From contig CALDWC010000063.1 in assembly GCA_937923945.1 (NCBI GenBank), positions 1 to 17,510 of the forward strand: 17,510 bases of DNA. Direction: 5' to 3'. A model generated the notes under the pieces. The model did not search any database, was not told the DNA's origin, and was given only the letters and a program-made list of their open reading frames with translations. How positions within the stretch are numbered: position 1 is the first letter of the stretch; each line of letters begins with the position of its first letter. The stretch is from an uncultured Treponema sp. (lineage in GTDB: Bacteria > Spirochaetota > Spirochaetia > Treponematales > Treponemataceae). Shown here one piece after another: positions 12,753 to 17,510 of the stretch. The translations under genes and the position numbers were made by a program.

Positions 12753-13727
12753 TTATTTTATCGCCGAAGTGTACGGCACTCCGAGTTTCACCGCCAATTT
12801 TTCGAGCATATCGGTCGTCATCGTTTTGAGATCATAGGTCGGTTTCCACCCCCATTCGGCACGGGCAACGGAATCGTCGAGCGAGTTCGGCCAAGAGTCG
12901 GCGATTGACTGGCGAACGGGATCAACATCGTAACTCATCTTGAAATCAGGAATGTGTTTTTTAATTTCGGCAGCGATGGTTTCCGGTGCAAAGCTCATCG
13001 CGGTAATGCTGAACGCGTTTCGGTGATGCAGCTTGGAAGCGTCGGCTTCGAGCAGCGTCGTAATTGCGTTTAAAGCATCCGGCAAGTACATCATATCCAT
13101 CAACGTACCTTCTTTGATGAAGCAGGTGTAAGCATGTTTTTTCAAGGCTTCGTAGTAAATATCAACGGCGTAGTCCGTCGTGCCGCCGCCCGGCAACGTT
13201 TCGTAGGAAATAAGTCCGGGGAATCGAACACCGCGCGTATCAACACCGTAGCGTTTAAAATAATAGTCGCATAAAAGCTCGCCCGCAACTTTTGTAACCC
13301 CGTACATTGAAGTTGGGCGCTGGATAGTATCCTGCGGGGTTTTATCTTTCGGGGTACTCGGACCGAATGCGGCGATGGAACTCGGCACAAAAAGCTGACA
13401 TTTTTCTTCGCGGGCAATTTCCAGCATATTGTGTAAACCGTTCATATTAATATTATATGCAAGCTGCGGATTTTTTTCTGCGACAGCCGACAAAATAGCG
13501 GCGAGGTGAATAATCGTGTTGACTTGGTACTTTTTGCACAACTCAACGGTTTTTTTCGCATCCAACACATCGAGCAATTCAAAAGGACCTGCATCAATTA
13601 CTTTCGGAATATCTTTTTTAACTACATCGGTTGCAACAACATTTGAATCACCGTACAGTTTTCGTAAATGCACTATCAGCTCGCTCCCGATTTGACCGAG
13701 CGATCCGGTTACCAAAATTTTTCTCAT
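12753..13727 (-). CDS. tdh: L-threonine 3-dehydrogenase, SDR type
   Basis: A 324-residue extended short-chain dehydrogenase that oxidises L-threonine with NAD+ to 2-amino-3-ketobutyrate, which a CoA ligase (Kbl) cleaves to glycine and acetyl-CoA. The Rossmann motif is TGSLGQIGSE (G8, G11, G14). The catalytic residues are S116/S117, Y142 and K146 (PTSMYGVTK). The segments GGGTTDYAVDIYYEALKKHA and TCFIKEGTLMDMMYLPDAL are typical of this epimerase-like threonine dehydrogenase class rather than of sugar epimerases. The start is ATG at 13725-13727 with GGAGG 8 bases upstream. No kbl gene is in the window. The gene fits amino-acid fermentation by treponemes. Its stop lies 12 bases from repeat copy C. 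Confidence 0.9.
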   Translation of the reverse strand: MRKILVTGSLGQIGSELIVHLRKLYGDSNVVATDVVKKDIPKVIDAGPFELLDVLDAKKTVELCKKYQVNTIIHLAAILSAVAEKNPQLAYNINMNGLHNMLEIAREEKCQLFVPSSIAAFGPSTPKDKTPQDTIQRPTSMYGVTKVAGELLCDYYFKRYGVDTRGVRFPGLISYETLPGGGTTDYAVDIYYEALKKHAYTCFIKEGTLMDMMYLPDALNAITTLLEADASKLHHRNAFSITAMSFAPETIAAEIKKHIPDFKMSYDVDPVRQSIADSWPNSLDDSVARAEWGWKPTYDLKTMTTDMLEKLAVKLGVPYTSAIK

Positions 13728-13758
13728 ACAAAAGCCTCCATTTTGCTTTTATGTTTAA

Positions 13759-13787
13759 ATTATAAATTCTTTTCAAAAATTTAGCAA
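13759..13787 (-). promoter_or_regulatory. Promoter of tdh
   Basis: On the minus strand TTGCTA (13782-13787) and a perfect TATAAT (13759-13764) are 17 bases apart, about 32 bases before the start codon. Confidence 0.75.
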
Positions 13788-13889
13788 GAGGTCGCATTTT
13801 ATTCGGGTAAAAATGGATAAAAAGGAGCACCTGAAAATTACATGCAAGGTGCTTGACTTTGGGGGAAAAAGAAGTAGTATCAAAGGTAA

Positions 13890-13977
13890 TAGATGGTACA
13901 GATTAATTCAATCGAGAATTAATCTGTACTTTCAAACGCTGTTAAACGGCGTCAAGCCTTTAATTAGCGTTTCCTCA
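13890..13977 (+). mobile_element. Dispersed hairpin element, copy D (internally deleted)
   Basis: About 88 bp, consisting only of the two terminal hairpins. Left: GTACAGATTAATTC (13896-13909), loop AATCGA, GAATTAATCTGTAC (13916-13929), a perfect 14-bp stem. Right: AAACGCTGTTAAA, loop CGGCGTCAAGCC, TTTAATTAGCGTTT, ending in TTTCCTCAAG. The central hairpin and the CCACCTTTAAAATC core seen in copies C and E are absent. It lies between the divergent tdh and OsmC-family genes. Confidence 0.85.
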
Positions 13978-14082
13978 AGCATATAAATATAAATTTATTT
14001 ACTTGACTTTATTATATAAAAGAAACACCATAAAAGCGGCTAGTATACGTAACCGTACTACACAAATTTAAGGAGTTTCTTT
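13978..14082. other. AT-rich leader of the OsmC-family gene
   Basis: A TTGACT at 14003-14008 and several TATA-like words could form a promoter, but none has a good partner at 16-18 bases. AAGGAG precedes the ATG at 14083 with normal spacing. The 355-base gap between tdh and this gene otherwise holds the tdh promoter and repeat copy D. Confidence 0.4.
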
Positions 14083-14514
14083 ATGGCTGGATTTAAATTT
14101 TCTGCGGAAAGTCAACCGCTTGAAAAACTGTATACAAAAGTGGATATGGAAGGTCATGAACTTTTTTCCGATCAACCGGAGAGTAACGGAGGAAGCGATC
14201 GGCAAGCCTGTCCGGTTTCGATTATGGTTGCAAGTATTGCTGCTTGCGAAAGTATGATTACTCGAAAACTTTCGGAAAAAATGCGTTTGAACATAAAAAA
14301 TCACCGCATTGCAGTAGATGCCTATATTCCGGAAGGCTACGAAAAAGACGGGCGCGGTATTGAAAAACTGCATATCTCGTATATCTTTGACAGTGAAGAG
14401 CCGGATGAAAAACTTGAAAAGCTCGTTGCGAACATGGCAAAACTCTGCCCGATTGTAAACAGCATTAACACAAAAGCAAACATTACGCATGAAATTAAAC
14501 GGCAAAGTTTATAG
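14083..14514 (+). CDS. OsmC/Ohr-family peroxidase-like protein
   Basis: A cytoplasmic 143-residue protein of the OsmC superfamily, whose members reduce organic or hydrogen peroxides through two cysteines. The peroxidatic-type cysteine is C55 in ACPVSIMVASIAACESM, at the start of the long central helix. The second is C122 in MAKLCPIVNSI, close to the family's C-P-V motif. The N-terminal strands (DMEGHELFSDQPESNGGSD) contain the usual G-x4-D-x-P pattern in altered form. It is closer to the YhfA/OsmC-like subgroup than to Ohr; the exact subgroup and substrate are not certain. The start is ATG with AAGGAG 8 bases upstream. It lies near tRNA-Thr and 2.2 kb from tpx, another peroxide-defence gene. 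Confidence 0.88.
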   Translation: MAGFKFSAESQPLEKLYTKVDMEGHELFSDQPESNGGSDRQACPVSIMVASIAACESMITRKLSEKMRLNIKNHRIAVDAYIPEGYEKDGRGIEKLHISYIFDSEEPDEKLEKLVANMAKLCPIVNSINTKANITHEIKRQSL

Positions 14515-14542
14515 TGCAAGGGAAAGGTTCTTTTTTCTCCGT

Positions 14543-14586
14543 GTACTATAGTTTAGCTGACTTGAAAAATTCAAGTTAGCTAAACT
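14543..14586. repeat. Long palindrome with GTACTATAG lead-in
   Basis: AGTTTAGCTGACTTGAA (14550-14566) and TTCAAGTTAGCTAAACT (14570-14586) pair with one G-T wobble around a 3-base loop. Flanking GGGAAAG (from about 14520) and CTTTTCCC (about 14591) could extend the pairing. It lies 3' of the OsmC-family gene and may end its transcript, but it has no U-tract. The lead-in GTACTATAGTT occurs again at 17500-17510, suggesting a repeat family. Confidence 0.7.
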
Positions 14587-14627
14587 CAGTCTTTTCCCTG
14601 TATTTTAACAAAAAAAAGATTATCCTC

Positions 14628-14655
14628 TTGACAAATTTTTTGTTTTCAGTATACT
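14628..14655 (+). promoter_or_regulatory. Promoter of tRNA-Thr
   Basis: A consensus TTGACA (14628-14633) and TATACT (14650-14655) are 16 bases apart, ending nine bases before the tRNA. Confidence 0.85.
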
Positions 14656-14664
14656 GGAAAGCAT

Positions 14665-14737
14665 GCCAAGATAGCTCAGTCGGCAGAGCAACACCCTCGT
14701 AACGTGTAGGTCAAGGGTTCGATTCCCTTTCTTGGCT
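14665..14737 (+). tRNA. tRNA-Thr (anticodon CGT)
   Basis: A complete cloverleaf. Acceptor GCCAAGA pairs with TCTTGGC, the D arm is GCTC-AGTCGGCA-GAGC, the anticodon loop CTCGTAA carries CGT, which reads ACG, the variable loop is AGGTC, and the T arm is AAGGG-TTCGATT-CCCTT. The last pair of the anticodon stem is a C-C mismatch. CCA is not encoded; the discriminator position is T, the first base of a T run (to 14744) that probably serves as terminator together with the acceptor and T stems. The run also overlaps the stop codon of the convergent mutase gene. Confidence 0.96.
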
Positions 14738-14742
14738 TTTTT

Positions 14743-16614
14743 TTATCTATCGGCTTCACGGAGCATTGCTCCCTGCCATTCGACCAAATCTACTTCTGCC
14801 AGTTTATTATCGCCTTTAATATCAGCCATTACCCGAAAAACAGGCTCCGTTTTTGATCCGCGCATCCAAATAAATCCGCACGGTTGTGCATCCGCAGCGT
14901 AAAACACGATTTTTAATCCGCCTTTTTCGGAAAGTCCGAAATCTTCTCGACAATCGAACTCACGCGTTCCTTTTGTGCCGAATACGCTATAAGAAACAAA
15001 GCCGTATTTTTGTGCAAGTTTATCTTTTTTATCCGCCCACTCGCGTTCAAAAATCTTTTGATACGCACGCTTCAATTTCACTTGATCGGTTTCACGGATC
15101 TGCAGCAGCGCGCGTTTTTCCTGCGTTGCCGTAGTCGTATACGGTGGCAGCGTCGCGATAATGTCTTGCAGTGTAAAATCCGTGCGGTATTTTTCCGGTT
15201 GACCGCAGCATTCACACCAGAGTCGGAAAGGCATCGGAAACACCAAAAGCTTTAAAATTGCAAAAAGCGTATTGAGCGGGTCGCGTACTTTTGCCGGAAA
15301 CGTAATATTCCCGCCGTTTGAACCTTCGCCTAAAATCCGCACGAAGTACCCTTCTTCCTGCAAATGCAATGCTAAATTCACGACATTCGCTTCGCCGACT
15401 TCGGCGGTAAAAACGTGAGCATCAAATGCGTTCGCAATTTTCGCAATCCGAAAGGACGTCGCGCAGTTCACCGCAACAGCGACCGGCTTGTCCGAGAGTC
15501 GCGCCGCCCGAACGTAGCTCAGTTCCGAAAGCACGGAAAGGGCGAATACTTCCTGCGCGTTTAAAATAATCGGACGGTTTTGCGTACTATCCCAAAACAC
15601 GAGGTTGCCTCGGTCGCCGTCGCAATCCGGCATGAGCGCAAAAAGGGGGCGCTTTCCCGCCGCGGCAAGTTCCGCCATTTTTGCGGCGGCAGGTTGTAAG
15701 TTTTCCCCTTCCGGTATAATGCCGTGGACGATTTCATTTTCATTTAAAAACACCGTTTCTAAACCGAACCTTTCAAACAAGGCGCGGTCAATCGAGTGAG
15801 AACGCGAGCTTCCGTTTAAATCATAGACGAAACAAAAATCTCCTGCAGCCGTTTTGTACCGCTTGATTGCTTCCGATAAATCGGTACAAAACGCCTCCTG
15901 CGATTGTGCATCCGCCGTTCCTGAAATCGTTTCAAGCATAAACCGATAGTAATGCTCCAAGGCGGTGGCTTTTTCTTTTTTTTCGTTTACACTCAAAGCC
16001 GCTTCGCACACGGGATTTGCTTTTCCGTTTTTTATGCTGATCGTTTGCCATACGGCGGAAAATGCTTCGGTAAAATACCGGCACTCGGTTTCACTGAAAA
16101 GCGGCAGTGTCGCGTGAAACGTTTTATCGTGCGGGCGGAATTGCGGGGTATACTGTGCAACGGCTTGCGAAAAAAGCGTAATTAACTCGCCCGCTTCGGT
16201 TCCGTCCAATACGCCGCCGTTTGTTAGACCGAACTTCAATCCGTTATGTCCGATGGGATTATGACTTGCCGAAAAATACAGGAACGGTACTCCGCTTTTT
16301 GCCGCATGAGCCATTATTTCGGGTGCGGCAGCAATTCCGGTAACCCGCACGGCAAGCTGCGTAAAAGCCTTTTCGGCTATCTGTACTATCATTGCTCCGG
16401 TCGGTCTCGTATCCCGACCGATGAGTACCGTGTCAAAGCCTCGAGAAAGCAAAAACTTTTCAAAACTCTTGCAAGCTAAAAAAATTAAAAACGCATCGGA
16501 TTCCGAAATAAAGCCGGATCGACCGTTTTCGCCGTCAAGTTCAAACACTTTCCGCCAGCCGGAAACCGACAAAATAAATTCAGAAAAAGCTTTGTGTATT
16601 TCCAATTCAGTCAT
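14743..16614 (-). CDS. Phosphoglucomutase/phosphomannomutase-family protein
   Basis: A 623-residue member of the alpha-D-phosphohexomutase superfamily, which moves phosphate between C1 and C6 of hexoses. All four active-site loops are present: the phosphoserine loop SASHNPIGHNG (Ser117), the metal loop DCDGDR at 330-335 (D330, D332, D334), the sugar loop GEGSNGG at 429-435 and the phosphate loop RGSKTEP at 585-591. The loops depart from the common DPDADR, GEESGG and RPSGTEP forms, and the protein is longer than typical bacterial enzymes, so the substrate should not be assumed. I choose the ATG at 16612-16614; an in-frame TTG at 16650 lies in the promoter -35. No ribosome site precedes the ATG and the -10 is seven bases away, so the mRNA should be leaderless. 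It converges on tRNA-Thr. Confidence 0.88.
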   Translation of the reverse strand: MTELEIHKAFSEFILSVSGWRKVFELDGENGRSGFISESDAFLIFLACKSFEKFLLSRGFDTVLIGRDTRPTGAMIVQIAEKAFTQLAVRVTGIAAAPEIMAHAAKSGVPFLYFSASHNPIGHNGLKFGLTNGGVLDGTEAGELITLFSQAVAQYTPQFRPHDKTFHATLPLFSETECRYFTEAFSAVWQTISIKNGKANPVCEAALSVNEKKEKATALEHYYRFMLETISGTADAQSQEAFCTDLSEAIKRYKTAAGDFCFVYDLNGSSRSHSIDRALFERFGLETVFLNENEIVHGIIPEGENLQPAAAKMAELAAAGKRPLFALMPDCDGDRGNLVFWDSTQNRPIILNAQEVFALSVLSELSYVRAARLSDKPVAVAVNCATSFRIAKIANAFDAHVFTAEVGEANVVNLALHLQEEGYFVRILGEGSNGGNITFPAKVRDPLNTLFAILKLLVFPMPFRLWCECCGQPEKYRTDFTLQDIIATLPPYTTTATQEKRALLQIRETDQVKLKRAYQKIFEREWADKKDKLAQKYGFVSYSVFGTKGTREFDCREDFGLSEKGGLKIVFYAADAQPCGFIWMRGSKTEPVFRVMADIKGDNKLAEVDLVEWQGAMLREADR

Positions 16615-16621
16615 GGTGGAG

Positions 16622-16650
16622 ATTATACTAAAAAACTGCGGGAAGTACAA
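16622..16650 (-). promoter_or_regulatory. Promoter of the phosphohexomutase-family gene
   Basis: On the minus strand TTGTAC (16645-16650) and a perfect TATAAT (16622-16627) are 17 bases apart. The ATG follows the -10 after only seven bases. Confidence 0.7.
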
Positions 16651-16682
16651 GAAAGTTTTTAAAATCGCCGATGAAAAACGAC

Positions 16683-16711
16683 TTGACTTTTCCTATCTTC
16701 TTTAGTATTAT
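16683..16711 (+). promoter_or_regulatory. Promoter of tpx
   Basis: TTGACT (16683-16688) and TATTAT (16706-16711) are separated by 17 bases. It is divergent from the mutase promoter, with 32 bases between the two -35 boxes. Confidence 0.7.
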
Positions 16712-16719
16712 TTTATTAA

Positions 16720-16734
16720 TTAGAATAATTTTAA
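16720..16734. promoter_or_regulatory. PerR/Fur-like operator candidate
   Basis: TTAGAATAATTTTAA matches the 7-1-7 PerR-box pattern TTATAATNATTATAA at 12 of 14 defined positions. It sits between the tpx -10 and the GGAGG ribosome site, where a bound repressor would block transcription. The region is AT-rich, so chance matches are possible. Confidence 0.4.
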
Positions 16735-16750
16735 TCTTTTGGAGGATTAT

Positions 16751-17242
16751 ATGAAAATTACGATGGGTGGAAATGAAGTAAAACTTTCCGGAGAACCTTT
16801 AAAAGTCGGAGCAAAAGTATCTGATTTTTTGGTAAAAGATGAAGCATTACATAACGTAACGCTCGCAGACACAAAAGGCTTGCGCTTATTTGTTGCGGTA
16901 CCGTCTCTGGACACGCCGGTGTGCGATACGGAAGTTCGCCGTTTTTATAAAGAAACGGAACACTTAAACAATGTTTCAGTCGCCGTTTTTTCAGTCGACA
17001 CACCTTTTGCACAAAAACGCTGGTGCGCCGGAGCCGGTATCAAAAATTTATCGGTGTATTCGGACTTTTACAATCATTCGTTTGGAAAAGCATTCGGTAT
17101 TTTGCTGAGCGACTCGGGGCTTTTGGCACGGGCGATTTTTATCATCGACGAGCATAATACGGTGATTTATTCGCAGGTGGTCAGCGAAGTTACGAATGAA
17201 CCCGACTACGATGCGGTTTTAACCGCTTTGAAAAAAGCGTAG
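16751..17242 (+). CDS. tpx: Thiol peroxidase (Tpx)
   Basis: An atypical 2-Cys peroxiredoxin of 163 residues that reduces hydrogen peroxide and alkyl hydroperoxides with thioredoxin-type electron donors. The peroxidatic cysteine is C58 in PSLDTPVCDTEVRRF, with T55 completing the conserved TxxC. The resolving cysteine is C92 in RWCAGAGI. The 34-residue spacing equals that of E. coli Tpx (C61 and C95). The ATG at 16751 is chosen because GGAGG (16741-16745) lies just before it; an in-frame TTG at 16739 overlaps that ribosome site. It has its own promoter and a possible PerR-like operator. It appears monocistronic, with repeat copy E beginning 25 bases after the stop. Confidence 0.96.
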   Translation: MKITMGGNEVKLSGEPLKVGAKVSDFLVKDEALHNVTLADTKGLRLFVAVPSLDTPVCDTEVRRFYKETEHLNNVSVAVFSVDTPFAQKRWCAGAGIKNLSVYSDFYNHSFGKAFGILLSDSGLLARAIFIIDEHNTVIYSQVVSEVTNEPDYDAVLTALKKA

Positions 17243-17267
17243 CGGTATCACGGCAACCGGTTTTCGC

Positions 17268-17465
17268 TTAAGGAGACACTGATTAATTCAATCGAGAATT
17301 AATCAGTGTCCACCTTTAAAATCTATTGTTTCGCAAATGTTCAGAATCTACCTTATTATACTGAACATTGAGAAACAATGAAGGAGATACTTTGCTTCTG
17401 CAAAAAACTTTGCTTCGCAAAGTTGCTATTAAGCGGCGTCAAGCCCTTAATCTGCGTTTCCTTTA
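17268..17465 (+). mobile_element. Dispersed hairpin element, copy E
   Basis: About 198 bp, same orientation as copy C. Left hairpin GACACTGATTAATTC (17275-17289), loop AATCGA, GAATTAATCAGTGTC (17296-17310). The core CCACCTTTAAAATC and TTGTTTCGC and the central hairpin AATGTTCAG with CTGAACATT are nearly identical to copy C. The right part is longer and carries an extra small hairpin, AACTTTGC-TTC-GCAAAGTT (about 17406-17424), before GGCGTCAAGCC. It ends TTTCCTTTA. Confidence 0.88.
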
Positions 17466-17499
17466 CGCGTTTCAAAAAATTTTTTGGCGGAGGCAATTC

Positions 17500-17510
17500 G
17501 TACTATAGTT
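17500..17510 (+). repeat. Start of a second copy of the GTACTATAGTT palindrome (cut by window end)
   Basis: The last 11 bases, GTACTATAGTT, equal 14543-14553, the lead-in to the long palindrome there. The rest lies outside the window. Confidence 0.45.

Overview
The window reads as spirochaete chromosome, almost certainly a cultivable Treponema of the T. denticola / T. vincentii / T. medium kind. The evidence is a treponemal-length FliD, treponeme-type ORFs of unknown function, a moderately AT-rich base composition, and an SDR-type L-threonine dehydrogenase that fits an amino-acid-fermenting spirochaete. The species is an inference; I could run no database search.

Layout. Bases 1-322 hold the end of a dispersed repeat and a 21-bp palindromic tandem array. 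Then come, on the minus strand, fliD with a coupled 196-aa gene and, upstream of them, a TetR regulator. On the plus strand follow pgsA, a solute-binding lipoprotein and a 135-aa membrane protein (3.8-6.2 kb). asnS and a pyridoxal/pyridoxamine kinase gene lie on the minus strand (6.3-8.9 kb). A 151-aa unknown and rsmD are on the plus strand (9.2-10.3 kb). A compact minus-strand run follows: ruvA, yraN and two overlapping small unknown genes (10.3-12.0 kb). Next are the wrecked remains of a MoxR/RavA-type AAA ATPase (12.0-12.6 kb), tdh, an OsmC-family gene, tRNA-Thr(CGT), a large phosphohexomutase-like gene and tpx.

The genes are mostly housekeeping: flagellar cap, phospholipid synthesis, tRNA charging, rRNA methylation, recombination, cofactor salvage and peroxide defence. 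There is no obvious single pathway or defence island.

The most unusual content is between the genes. A non-coding element of about 90-200 bp occurs six times, counting the partial copy cut by the window start. It has imperfect terminal inverted repeats of the type TAAGGAAACRCTGATTAA. Each end sits inside its own hairpin, and a third hairpin lies in the middle of the longer copies. Paired bases of the terminal hairpins change together between copies. One copy sits exactly at the broken end of the AAA ATPase remnant, and another overlaps the stop codon of the kinase gene. I read it as a MITE-like or fold-back element family. Other notable signals are three genes whose promoters lie so close to the start codon that their mRNAs should be leaderless or nearly so (pgsA, asnS, the mutase gene), a PerR-like box upstream of tpx, and a second palindrome family whose next copy appears to begin at the last bases of the window.
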